From contig CAZGVB010000036.1 of the NCBI GenBank assembly GCA_964528825.1, positions 1-14,172 on the forward strand: DNA of 14,172 nucleotides, read 5' to 3'. This document shows positions 1 through 7,349 of this stretch, piece by piece. The translations under genes and the position numbers were made by a program. The stretch's first letter is position 1; the number at the start of each line of letters is the position of its first letter. The DNA is from RGIG5612 sp964528825. Lineage in GTDB: Bacteria; Bacillota; Clostridia; Lachnospirales; Lachnospiraceae. A model generated the notes under the pieces. It was not told the origin of the DNA and ran no database searches. It was given only the letters and a program-made list of their open reading frames with translations.

Positions 1-1336
1 CTCCATGATTGGAGGTTACTTCTCCAGTGAAAACATCTGAAGAAATGAAAAGTGGCTGCAGCGTATAATATATCTGCTCATAGGTGATCGTATCATCATC
101 CTTCAGAAGATATGCTTTATACTCCCCAACTGCCTGATCTGCCGCCTCTGTGGTCTCAAAATCGAGAGTCCAATCCTCGCCGTAAAGAGTCTCAAAATAT
201 TGTGTCAGATGATTTTGGTTGAAATATTCTACGGTCTCATCCGAATGCTTAACAGTAAGATCCCAGCTTATCGAATAGCTTGTCGCTATGCCGACATAAT
301 TGTCCGCATTATTGATCTCTCTGTCTATTATCTCCTGTGCGGCTGTATTTTGATTTGAGTAGATGGTAAGGCCGCCTGCATATATAGCATTATATGCCTG
401 AGCATAGGTATATCCCAGCTGATTTTGGAGGTCGTCAAATACCTGATCTATCAATGAGTCTACATAATATGAATAGATGCTCGATCCGGCTGTCGTATTA
501 GCTACCGCAACGATCCTTGAGTAAACATCATCCGCAATGGCGGCATCATATTCCTCCTCTGTCAGATGCCCGTTTTCATACATCTGCTTCAGACATTTCT
601 GGGCACGTTCCCAGTTGTTTTCCGGATGACGCGCCGGATTGTAGCTGCTGGGATTCTGCGTTATGGAAGCGATAACGGCGCATTCCGTGACATTAAGTTC
701 TGAAACGTCCTTACCGAAATAGTAATTTGCTGCCTCCTGAACGCCTATATTGCCCGCGCCGAGATTGATATTGTTCATATAGCTGAGCAATATCTCTTCC
801 TTGTCCATCTGCTTTTCAAGCTCCATCGCAAGGAACCATTCCTGGATCTTACGCTTTACAGTAGCTCCCGTACTGCGCTCAGACATACCGGTATTGAATA
901 CGCTTATCTTTACCAACTGCTGCGTGATAGTGCTGGCTCCCTCTTTACGGGATGATGTGAGCGTCACATATCCGGCTCTGAGTATACCCTTCAGATCTAT
1001 GCCGTTGTGTTCATAGAATCTTTCGTCCTCAAGATCAACAAATGCCCATTTAAGAGCCTCGGGTATCTCCTCCGATGTAGCCTCTGTCCTTCTGTTGCCG
1101 CCGGATGAGAGCTGAATGATCTCCTCACCCGCATCGTCAAGTATCACTGACGGATCGGATGAAGGGACAATATTTGCCTCCGTAAGCTCCGGTGAGGAGT
1201 GCTTTGCACCCGCGACTATTCCGAGTACCGAAAATCCCATTATGAGAACTATTGCAAGCATTATCAAAAGTATGTATTTTACAACCTTTAATACATAATT
1301 TGTTTTCTTCTTCTTTTTCTTCTTTGCCGCCATCAT
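1..1336 (-). CDS. Class A penicillin-binding protein (bifunctional transglycosylase/transpeptidase), C-terminal part outside the window
   Basis: This enzyme polymerises lipid II into glycan strands and cross-links the peptides at the outer face of the membrane. About 445 codons are visible and the frame is still open at base 1. After a lysine-rich cytoplasmic tail (residues 5-11) comes one membrane segment (about 14-43). The GT51 glycosyltransferase domain follows: LEDERFYEHNG at 102-112 carries the catalytic Glu103, GASTITQQLVK sits at 133-143 (the usual second Gly is Ala), and a KRKIQEWFLAMELEK helix and a YYFGK segment lie further on. The linker GGLTIYSNQN is followed by roughly 85 residues before a strand resembling the start of the transpeptidase domain (FTGEVTSNHG). 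This spacer is longer than in simple PBP1 proteins. The SxxK active site would lie beyond the edge. Two ATGs stand in tandem; AAGGAAGG is 3 bases before the first and 6 before the second (1333), so the second may be the true start. It is a ponA/mrcA-type gene; the exact paralogue is unclear. Confidence 0.93.
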   Translation of the reverse strand, partial: MMAAKKKKKKKTNYVLKVVKYILLIMLAIVLIMGFSVLGIVAGAKHSSPELTEANIVPSSDPSVILDDAGEEIIQLSSGGNRRTEATSEEIPEALKWAFVDLEDERFYEHNGIDLKGILRAGYVTLTSSRKEGASTITQQLVKISVFNTGMSERSTGATVKRKIQEWFLAMELEKQMDKEEILLSYMNNINLGAGNIGVQEAANYYFGKDVSELNVTECAVIASITQNPSSYNPARHPENNWERAQKCLKQMYENGHLTEEEYDAAIADDVYSRIVAVANTTAGSSIYSYYVDSLIDQVFDDLQNQLGYTYAQAYNAIYAGGLTIYSNQNTAAQEIIDREINNADNYVGIATSYSISWDLTVKHSDETVEYFNQNHLTQYFETLYGEDWTLDFETTEAADQAVGEYKAYLLKDDDTITYEQIYYTLQPLFISSDVFTGEVTSNHG

Positions 1337-1370
1337 ATGCCTTCCTTTATTAATGATGCCAATATTTCAA

Positions 1371-1399
1371 GTGCCATGTCAGCAAATTTGGTGTATTAT
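1371..1399 (+). promoter_or_regulatory. Possible divergent promoter of yigZ
   Basis: On the plus strand GTGCCA (1371-1376, four of six matches to TTGACA) lies 17 bases before TATTAT (1394-1399). Its -10 box overlaps the TATAAT of the opposite promoter by five bases, so the two could not be occupied together. This is a weak match. No better plus-strand promoter was found before the yigZ start. Confidence 0.35.
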
Positions 1400-1423
1400 A
1401 CAGCACATACGCATTTCTGTCAA
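1395..1423 (-). promoter_or_regulatory. Consensus sigma-A promoter of the PBP gene
   Basis: On the minus strand TTGACA (1423-1418) and TATAAT (1400-1395) are separated by exactly 17 bases. Both boxes match the consensus fully. The start codon is about 60 bases downstream. The position and strength make it the evident promoter of the PBP gene. Confidence 0.9.
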
Positions 1424-1483
1424 AAATGCGGCACATAGGTGCCCTCTCTTAAGACTTGTCAAGCGCGAAGGAGTATACCTGCA

Positions 1484-2155
1484 ATGGATGAATTGGTGAT
1501 CTTGGGTCACGGAAGCGGTGAATATATTGAGAAAAAATCCCGTTTTATCGCTATGGCGGCGGAGATTCACAGCGAAGCTGATGCTCTTTGCCGCATTGAA
1601 GAAACGAGAAAAAAATATTGGGATGCAAAGCATAACTGCTATGCATATATCCTCGGCCCGGGCGGACAAGCGAGGCGTTTTTCGGACGACAAGGAGCCGC
1701 AGGGTACGGCCGGCAAGCCTATATTGGACGTGCTTGCGGGCGCAAATGTTACCAACATATTGATGATCGTAACAAGATATTTCGGCGGTGTACTCCTTGG
1801 AACAGGAGGCCTCGTAAGAGCATATTCTGCAGCATCCTCAGCTGCTCTGAATTCACTTAAAGAAGGAACTTGTGACGGATGTTTAACTAAGCTTCTTTAC
1901 GGAAAGTCACTTTGTCTCTCATTTGAATATAAAAGTCTCGGTCAGATTGACGCACTTGCCGCAAGATTCGGCATAATCATTAATTCAAAGGAATATCTTG
2001 ACGAGGTCGTATATAAAATAACAGCAGAAAAAAGCCTCCTTGATAATTTTATCAAGGAGGCTATGAATGCTACACGCGGAAGTCTAAAGGTAGAGATCGG
2101 AGATGACATGACCTATTGCATAAAAGACGGGATCGTCGTTCCGTACATGCTGTAA
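1484..2155 (+). CDS. yigZ: YigZ/IMPACT family protein
   Basis: A cytoplasmic protein of 223 residues, the usual family length. The UPF0029/IMPACT domain fills about residues 12-120, with the signature segments KHNCYAYILGP (49-59), RRFSDDKEPQGTAGKPIL (64-81) and TRYFGGVLLGTGGLVRAY (97-114). The C-terminal part (about 138-205) fits the DUF1949 ferredoxin-like domain. Eukaryotic IMPACT regulates GCN2. The bacterial role is not settled, and links to translation or ribosome function are only suggestions. I chose ATG 1484 because AAGGAG lies 10 bases upstream; an in-frame GTG at 1439 would add 15 residues unlike the family. The gene stands alone on the plus strand, divergent from the PBP gene and convergent with the zinc-ribbon/TPR gene 20 bases away. 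Codons 184-193 contain a perfect inverted repeat that is a terminator for the opposite strand. Confidence 0.93.
   Translation: MDELVILGHGSGEYIEKKSRFIAMAAEIHSEADALCRIEETRKKYWDAKHNCYAYILGPGGQARRFSDDKEPQGTAGKPILDVLAGANVTNILMIVTRYFGGVLLGTGGLVRAYSAASSAALNSLKEGTCDGCLTKLLYGKSLCLSFEYKSLGQIDALAARFGIIINSKEYLDEVVYKITAEKSLLDNFIKEAMNATRGSLKVEIGDDMTYCIKDGIVVPYML
2028..2062 (-). terminator. Intrinsic terminator for the minus-strand gene train, located inside yigZ
   Basis: The minus strand reads AGCCTCCTTGATAA, AA, TTATCAAGGAGGCT, a perfect 14-base inverted repeat, followed at once by TTTTTT (2033-2028). This is textbook rho-independent form. It lies 113 bases beyond the stop codon of the zinc-ribbon/TPR gene. 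On the plus strand the repeat is followed by ATGAATGC, with no T run, so it should stop only minus-strand transcription. The same bases encode yigZ residues from Lys183 to Ala193. Confidence 0.85.
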
Positions 2156-2171
2156 GCGACCGGATTCTCAT

Positions 2172-2199
2172 CTGCTTAATTTGAAAGCTCATTAAGCAG
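2172..2199. other. Stem-loop over the convergent gene ends
   Basis: CTGCTTAAT (2172-2180) and ATTAAGCAG (2191-2199) form a perfect 9-base stem with a 10-base loop. The stem contains the stop codon of the zinc-ribbon/TPR gene. In the plus direction it is followed only by CTCTTGT, so it is at best a weak terminator for yigZ. In the minus direction there is no T run. Confidence 0.4.
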
Positions 2200-3558
2200 C
2201 TCTTGTACCTCTGACACTCCTTCGTTTCCCGGATATGTATTTACATATTCCTGCAGATATTTAATGGCATTTGCGCTGTCATCCAGATAAGCATAGCTTC
2301 TGCCGAGGAAATAAAGCACATCCGAATCTCTGCTTCCTGATTCGTATATCGGAAGGAGAGTATTCACTACGGTATTAAAATCGGAATTTCCGTATGATGT
2401 TATCGCCGACTGTATCTTTTCGGCATTTTCAGCTGTCTTCACTGTCTGATCAAGTGAGTCATAATAGCTCTTTTGCTCATCTGTCAGAGCATTCCGGTCT
2501 ATGCTGTTAAGCGCTGCTCTTGCAGTATCCGAATCCCCCGAATTGACCGCAAGCTGAGCCTTTGCAAGTCCTGCGAGGATCGCATCCTGATCAATATCCG
2601 TATCTCCTTCAGTTTCATCAGAACCCGTCCCATCTGTCTCTTCCGTATCATTTTGCGACTTTAATTGTTCTATGGTCGCATTAAGTTCCTGTATCTGTGC
2701 CTGATATTCGCTTCTTAAGGCTCTGGTCTTTGCCGGTGTCACAGCAAAAAATATGATCGCCGCACCTATGACAACGCCTATAAGGATCTGCAGAATCGTC
2801 ATCGTAGCCGGGTTGTATTCATGATATGAGGATTTCGGTATTATCACGTCATCTCCGCTGAGCGGGGCATGCTTTTCACTGTTTTTCTTTTCCGCTACCC
2901 TCTTGTTGCGCAGCTCTGTCGGTGAAAGTACCTCCTCCTCGGATGAGACCATTGTCTCGGCGGTATTTATATATGATATCGTGATAGGGTCACCTTGATC
3001 GATGCGTCTTGCTCTCTCAAGTACTTCCTTAGCCTCGGCATATTTTTCTTTTCTTATCAGAAAGAGCCCGAGCAGCTGATAAGCCTTGACCATATGGGAA
3101 TTGTCATTTAAAAGCTTCTTCAGCTGGATCTCTGCAAGATCATAATTGCCCTGATCCACATATCCCATGGCCTTATTATATTTTCTGATGGTAAAGTTCA
3201 TCAGATGGAGATCCTGACGCGTATTTTGCAGCTCGTTCAGGAAACGATCCGCAAGATTATTTTCACTTTGCTGACTTTTGCTGACTATCCATTGTGCAAG
3301 TCCCAAAGCATATTCACCGCGTTCTACATATATAAGCCCGAGAAGATTTCTTGCATTTATATTAGCCTTATACATTCTAAGGCTTATCTCAAGGCACTCT
3401 ATAGCCTTGGAGAGATTGCGGTCTCTCGCCAGCTCCAGTCCCCTGTTATATAATTCATTGGATTTCTTTACTATCTTTTTATATACGGCTACATCGGCAC
3501 CGCATTCTACACAATAATCACTTTCGTAAAGAAAACCACCGCATCTGTAACATTTCAT
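2176..3558 (-). CDS. Membrane-anchored zinc-ribbon and TPR protein
   Basis: A protein of 460 residues with an uncommon layout. An N-terminal zinc ribbon (CYRCG at 3-7, CVECG at 16-20) is followed by helical TPR-type repeats (about 30-200) with typical residues such as NLLGLIYVERGEYALGLAQ. One transmembrane segment follows (about 253-273). After it come a short coiled coil (about 280-302), an acidic Thr/Glu/Asp-rich linker (305-325) and a second TPR block (about 328-455). With no signal peptide, the zinc ribbon and first TPRs should be cytoplasmic and the second TPR block extracytoplasmic. ATG 3558 is preferred over the TTG one codon earlier; AAAGG lies 7 bases before it. It starts 21 bases after the small 52-residue gene and looks like the last gene of the train. 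A scaffold between cytoplasm and envelope is my inference; no enzymatic motif was seen. Confidence 0.85.
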   Translation of the reverse strand: MKCYRCGGFLYESDYCVECGADVAVYKKIVKKSNELYNRGLELARDRNLSKAIECLEISLRMYKANINARNLLGLIYVERGEYALGLAQWIVSKSQQSENNLADRFLNELQNTRQDLHLMNFTIRKYNKAMGYVDQGNYDLAEIQLKKLLNDNSHMVKAYQLLGLFLIRKEKYAEAKEVLERARRIDQGDPITISYINTAETMVSSEEEVLSPTELRNKRVAEKKNSEKHAPLSGDDVIIPKSSYHEYNPATMTILQILIGVVIGAAIIFFAVTPAKTRALRSEYQAQIQELNATIEQLKSQNDTEETDGTGSDETEGDTDIDQDAILAGLAKAQLAVNSGDSDTARAALNSIDRNALTDEQKSYYDSLDQTVKTAENAEKIQSAITSYGNSDFNTVVNTLLPIYESGSRDSDVLYFLGRSYAYLDDSANAIKYLQEYVNTYPGNEGVSEVQELLNELSN

Positions 3559-3579
3559 CAATTTACCTTTCAGTGATGA

Positions 3580-3738
3580 TCATTGGTAATTATTATTGTT
3601 TTTCTTTTTTCCATACATGACCTCAAGCATAAGATCTGTGAGGTCCTCAACCGCGTTTTCCTTTTTCGCGGCCTTTTCTACATCATCTATCTCAAGACTC
3701 GGATGGAAATTTCTGATCTCTTCGTCAAAATTAATCAT
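3580..3738 (-). CDS. Small protein of 52 residues overlapping the valS end
   Basis: A short reading frame that starts MINFDEEIRNFHPSLEI and continues through DDVEKAAKK, then a hydrophobic-face helix VEDLTDLMLEVMYG, and ends in a basic and Asn-rich tail (GKKKNNNNYQ). A strong AAGGAG lies 6 bases before the ATG. The start lies inside the last codons of valS (8-base overlap) and the stop is 21 bases before the next gene, so it sits in an operon and is probably coupled to valS translation. It has no signal peptide or membrane segment. The acidic front and amphipathic helix suggest a small cytoplasmic binding protein. I have a vague memory of similar small proteins after valS in Lachnospiraceae but cannot confirm it. 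Function unknown. Confidence 0.75.
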   Translation of the reverse strand: MINFDEEIRNFHPSLEIDDVEKAAKKENAVEDLTDLMLEVMYGKKKNNNNYQ

Positions 3739-6412
3739 CAAGTTCTCCTTTTTTTACAAGCTTTTCAAGCTGCAGATCAACCTGCTCAAGCATCTTTTCG
3801 TACTTTATCTTCTTTTCCTTTTCTTCATTTATCTTGCTCTCCGGAGCCTTAGCCAGAAATCTTTCATTTGACAGCATGCCCTGAGCTCTGGCTATCTCTG
3901 CCTTAAGCCTGGTCTTCTCTCCCTCAAGCCTTTCTATCTCTTTGGAGATATCGACAAGCTCCTCAAGCGGAATATAGACTGCTGCTCCTGCCAATTGTAC
4001 AGACAATGCGTCATCCTTTATGCCTGTATGATCATTTTGGATGATCACATCCGATGCCTTGGCAAGAGTTGCAAAGAACAGGCGTCCCTTTTCGAAAGCT
4101 GCCCTTATCCTCTCATCGTCAGATACTATATATACCGCCGTCTTTTTCGAAAGCGGAACATTCAGTCTTGTTCTGCCGTTTCTGATACCTCTTACAGCCT
4201 CTTTTATAAGCTCTATGCCTTCCTCTGCCTCTTCAAATACCCATTCCTCTTTGAATTCGGGCCATGCGGATATCATGATCGACTCTTCCGGATATTCATC
4301 CTGCATAGATGGCTGAAGAGTCGTATAAATCTCTTCTGTAACATAAGGCATATAAGGATGAAGGAGCTTTAAGGATGTCACAAGGACTGTCCTAAGCGTC
4401 CAGAGCGCGGCATTCTTATCCTCTTCAAGATCCGAATGCAGTCTCGGCTTGACCATCTCTATATACCAGTCGCAAAGCATCTCCCATATGAATTCATAGA
4501 TCTTATCTGCGGCAAGACCGATCTCATACTTATCAAGCGCCGATGTGACATCGGTGATGACCTTTGCCGTCTTTGACAATATCCATTTGTCTGCATCGTT
4601 TAATGCGCACAGCTCTGGCTTTCTTATATCCTCCTGCGGCATATTCATCATGATAAATCTCGATGCATTCCATATCTTGTTCGCAAAATTGCGGCTTGAC
4701 TCGACTCTTTCGTAATAGAAACGCATATCATTTCCGGGTGAATTGCCTGTAGTAAGAGTGAATCTGAGCGCATCCGCACCGTATTTGTCTATTACCTCAA
4801 GCGGATCGATGCCGTTTCCTAAGGATTTGCTCATCTTTCTGCCCTGATCATCTCTTACGAGTCCCGTAAAGAGTACGGTATCAAAAGGCTTCTTGCCCAT
4901 CTGCTCATATCCGGAGAATATCATCCTGATAACCCAGAAGAATATGATGTCATATCCTGTGATCAGCAGATTGGTCGGATAGAAATATTCGAGATCCTCA
5001 GTCTTTTTCGGCCATCCAAGTGTGCTGAACGGCCAAAGTGCCGAAGAAAACCATGTATCCAGACAATCCTCATCCTGTGAAAGATGAGTGCATCCGCATG
5101 AAGGACAGCTGTCAGGACGTTCCTTGGATACGATCATATGACCGCATTCGTCGCAATAATATGCAGGTATCCTGTGTCCCCACCACAGCTGTCTGGATAT
5201 GCACCAGTCACGAATATTATCCGTCCAATTGTGATAGAGCTTCTCCATCCTCTCAGGTATCAGCTTTATCTCGCCCTCATCTACCGCCTTTATCGCTGGC
5301 TTGATCAGCTCGTCCATCTTGACGAACCATTGCTGCTTTACCATAGGCTCTATGATAGTTGAGCATCTGTCATGATATCCTACCGAATGCTCATGATCCT
5401 CTACCTTTGCGAGCACGCCTGCTTCTTCAAGATCCCTTACGATCTGTTTTCTGGCTTCCTGAGTTGTAAGGCCGCAATATTTGCCGCCGTTTTTATTTAT
5501 TCTTCCGTCATCCTCAAATACGCATATTTCCTCGAGACCATGGCGTCTTCCAAGCTCAAAATCATTCGGGTCGTGAGCAGGTGTGACCTTCATCGCGCCC
5601 GTACCTACTTCAATATCAATATAATCATCCGCAATTATCGGCAGCTCTCTGCCCACAAGCGGCAATATGCATGTCTTGCCGATGAGATGCTTATATCTGG
5701 GATCGTCCGGATGAACTACTACAGCTGTGTCGCCGAGCATCGTCTCCGGTCTTGTCGTAGCTATCTCTATCGTCTCATCCGAATCCTTTACAGGATAATC
5801 TATATACCAGAACTTGCCCGGTGTATCCTTGTGCTCGACCTCTGCGTCCGATACAGATGTCTTGCAGCACGGACACCAATTGATTATCTTGGTGCCTTTG
5901 TATATGAGTCCCTTATTATATAATTCTACGAAGACCTCAAGGACGGCATCCGAGCAGCCGCTGTCCATGGTAAAGCGTTCCCTGTCCCAATCTGCCGAGC
6001 AGCCGAGCTTCTTTAACTGATTTACTATCCTGCCACCGTATTCTTCCTTCCATTGCCATGCTCTCTTAAGAAAGCCTTCTCTTCCCAGATCGGCCTTATC
6101 TATACCCTCTTTTTTGAGCTGCGCTATGATCTTCACCTCTGTCGCTATGGATGCGTGATCGCAGCCCGGCTGCCAGAGTGCCTCGTATCCCTGCATTCTC
6201 TTATATCTGGTAATAACATCCTGCAATGTGTTATTGAGAGCATGTCCCATATGAAGCTGTCCCGTGATATTAGGAGGCGGCATGATAATAGTAAACGGTT
6301 TTTTATTATGATCTACAGACGCATGAAAATATTTCTTTTCTATCCAATTGTCATAGATTCTTTGCTCTATATCCTTAGGATCGTATGTTTTTGCGAGTTC
6401 CTTTATCTTCAT
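3731..6412 (-). CDS. valS: Valyl-tRNA synthetase
   Basis: This class Ia synthetase joins valine to tRNA-Val in the cytoplasm and edits mischarged threonine. It is 893 residues, close to the Bacillus enzyme. Visible in order: PPPNITGQLHMGH with the HIGH-type motif at 54-57; a CPCC zinc-type pair near 180; the editing domain with TTRPETMLGDTAVVVHP (about 220-236); CISRQLWWGHRIP; a further CDEC/CPSC pair (about 420-439); WFSSALWPFSTLGWP; and GRKMSKSLGN with KMSKS at 526-530. The anticodon-binding helical domain and the C-terminal coiled-coil arm (about 820-893) close the protein. I chose ATG 6412. A TTG 24 bases upstream lies within the AAAGGAAG ribosome site and is unlikely. The spacer from that site to ATG is about 12 bases and contains eight Ts, so initiation may be modest. 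No T-box leader was recognised. Confidence 0.97.
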   Translation of the reverse strand: MKIKELAKTYDPKDIEQRIYDNWIEKKYFHASVDHNKKPFTIIMPPPNITGQLHMGHALNNTLQDVITRYKRMQGYEALWQPGCDHASIATEVKIIAQLKKEGIDKADLGREGFLKRAWQWKEEYGGRIVNQLKKLGCSADWDRERFTMDSGCSDAVLEVFVELYNKGLIYKGTKIINWCPCCKTSVSDAEVEHKDTPGKFWYIDYPVKDSDETIEIATTRPETMLGDTAVVVHPDDPRYKHLIGKTCILPLVGRELPIIADDYIDIEVGTGAMKVTPAHDPNDFELGRRHGLEEICVFEDDGRINKNGGKYCGLTTQEARKQIVRDLEEAGVLAKVEDHEHSVGYHDRCSTIIEPMVKQQWFVKMDELIKPAIKAVDEGEIKLIPERMEKLYHNWTDNIRDWCISRQLWWGHRIPAYYCDECGHMIVSKERPDSCPSCGCTHLSQDEDCLDTWFSSALWPFSTLGWPKKTEDLEYFYPTNLLITGYDIIFFWVIRMIFSGYEQMGKKPFDTVLFTGLVRDDQGRKMSKSLGNGIDPLEVIDKYGADALRFTLTTGNSPGNDMRFYYERVESSRNFANKIWNASRFIMMNMPQEDIRKPELCALNDADKWILSKTAKVITDVTSALDKYEIGLAADKIYEFIWEMLCDWYIEMVKPRLHSDLEEDKNAALWTLRTVLVTSLKLLHPYMPYVTEEIYTTLQPSMQDEYPEESIMISAWPEFKEEWVFEEAEEGIELIKEAVRGIRNGRTRLNVPLSKKTAVYIVSDDERIRAAFEKGRLFFATLAKASDVIIQNDHTGIKDDALSVQLAGAAVYIPLEELVDISKEIERLEGEKTRLKAEIARAQGMLSNERFLAKAPESKINEEKEKKIKYEKMLEQVDLQLEKLVKKGELDD

Positions 6413-6548
6413 TTTAAAAAAAATCTTCCTTTGCAAGCATTATTCTTCCGGTCAGATCGGCATATCCTTATACATGTCATGCATATCTTATACCGACTCT
6501 CCCGGCAAAGCGACGGATCATTATGGCCTCGGTCATAATAATCTCAAG
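6413..6548. other. Gap between the TPR-like gene and valS, with a near-palindrome
   Basis: This 136-base spacer has an imperfect 20-base palindrome at 6520-6539 (ATTATGGCCTCGGTCATAAT, 8 of 10 positions matching per half). On the minus strand there is also a repeated TATAAG-ATATGC string, one copy with an extra G, 14 bases apart. No T run follows the palindrome, so it is not a terminator. I found no T-box motif (the AGGGTGG element is absent) and no convincing promoter. valS may therefore be cotranscribed with the genes upstream. Confidence 0.5.
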
Positions 6549-7349
6549 CTAACTTAACATATTATAATACTCATTCTTCCATTTGGCTATTTGTTTCTCT
6601 GCCTTATCCTCGTCCGACATGGCATCATAGAGCTCTCTATATCCGCTCTCCGACGATATGGCGCCTTTAAGATGCTCTATATGAGACTTTATCCTGTCAA
6701 GCTCCTCATCCGTGATCTTGTATTTGATGATCGTGCGCAAAAGCTCCTCGTTGTCTTCGCATATTATGCTGGTATATACGCAGGCTCTCGCATACATTTC
6801 ATCCGGAAAATATTCATTTGCTTTGGCAAAATATTCATTTGCATTGCGGCACATAAAAAGCTTTGCATATATTGTTCCTGCGGAAAATGCCACCTTTGCG
6901 AGAAATGAATCGCTGCCGGCATCACCACCGTTCTCGTTCAATATATCCTTAAAAATATGTAGTGCAGACCCGTATCTCTTTTCCTTTATATGATTGCCTG
7001 CTTCCATAAGCAGCCTTTCGGACCTTGTTATATTATTTATATTTGTTACCGTATCTGCGATCTTGGATATATCATCCGCAAAATAATATCTGCTTTCCGT
7101 AAAGAGACACATTATGAGCTCTTTTATCGATGCACCCGTATCACGTAGTTCTCTGAGTTTTTTTGCTATCTCTTCCTGATCCAGCTCATATGTCAGATAA
7201 TTCAGCAAGGCATCATTGAAGAAATCCCTATAGATGAGATTCATATGATTATAAACGAGATAATTGATCTCCTCGAGCGAGTAGGCATTTATATCCATCG
7301 GTTCTATATAATACGGCCTGGCGCTCTGCTTTGTGCATGTTTGGATCAT
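6549..7349 (-). CDS. TPR-like helical protein of unknown function
   Basis: A soluble, mostly helical protein of 266 residues, not assigned to a family. Residues 20-105 form predicted amphipathic helices (EEINYLVYNHMNLIYRDFF, then IKELIMCLFTESRYYF). Residues 109-190 have TPR character: MEAGNHIKEKRYGSALHIFK, then AFSAGTIYAKLF, then RNANEYFAKANEYFPDE. The last part contains a 15-base direct repeat (6807-6821 and 6828-6842) that encodes ANEYF twice. No signal peptide or membrane segment. Its ATG shares one base with the stop of the Hsp70-like gene (TGATG), and GGAGG lies 10 bases upstream, so translation is probably coupled. It closes the unit that begins with rarA. A role as co-factor of the Hsp70-like protein is an inference from position alone. 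Confidence 0.85.
   Translation of the reverse strand: MIQTCTKQSARPYYIEPMDINAYSLEEINYLVYNHMNLIYRDFFNDALLNYLTYELDQEEIAKKLRELRDTGASIKELIMCLFTESRYYFADDISKIADTVTNINNITRSERLLMEAGNHIKEKRYGSALHIFKDILNENGGDAGSDSFLAKVAFSAGTIYAKLFMCRNANEYFAKANEYFPDEMYARACVYTSIICEDNEELLRTIIKYKITDEELDRIKSHIEHLKGAISSESGYRELYDAMSDEDKAEKQIAKWKNEYYNMLS

Noticed and set aside
1440..1462. Second minus-strand TTGACA upstream of the PBP gene (1462-1457)
   Set aside because: The bases at -10 distance (CCTATG) match poorly, and the perfect promoter downstream explains expression.
1439..1483. GTG start that would lengthen YigZ by 15 residues
   Set aside because: The added residues are unlike the family, and the ATG at 1484 has AAGGAG at a suitable distance.
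2052..2065. AAGGAGG followed by ATG inside yigZ, as an internal start
   Set aside because: The spacing is only two bases, and the motif is explained by the terminator stem on the other strand.
5372..5923. Open frame of 183 codons on the plus strand inside valS
   Set aside because: It is antisense to a clearly conserved synthetase, has no domain character and no good ribosome site.
6410..6436. TTG start that would lengthen ValS by eight residues
   Set aside because: It lies within the ribosome-binding sequence, and the added residues are read through the T-rich spacer. The ATG at 6412 fits the family.
6480..6543. A 20-codon minus-strand frame ahead of valS as a leader peptide
   Set aside because: It has no ribosome site and no run of valine codons (one only), so nothing supports attenuation.
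6807..6842. The 15-base direct repeat as a mobile or recombination site
   Set aside because: It is in frame and encodes the repeated ANEYF helix of a TPR-like unit, so protein repetition explains it.
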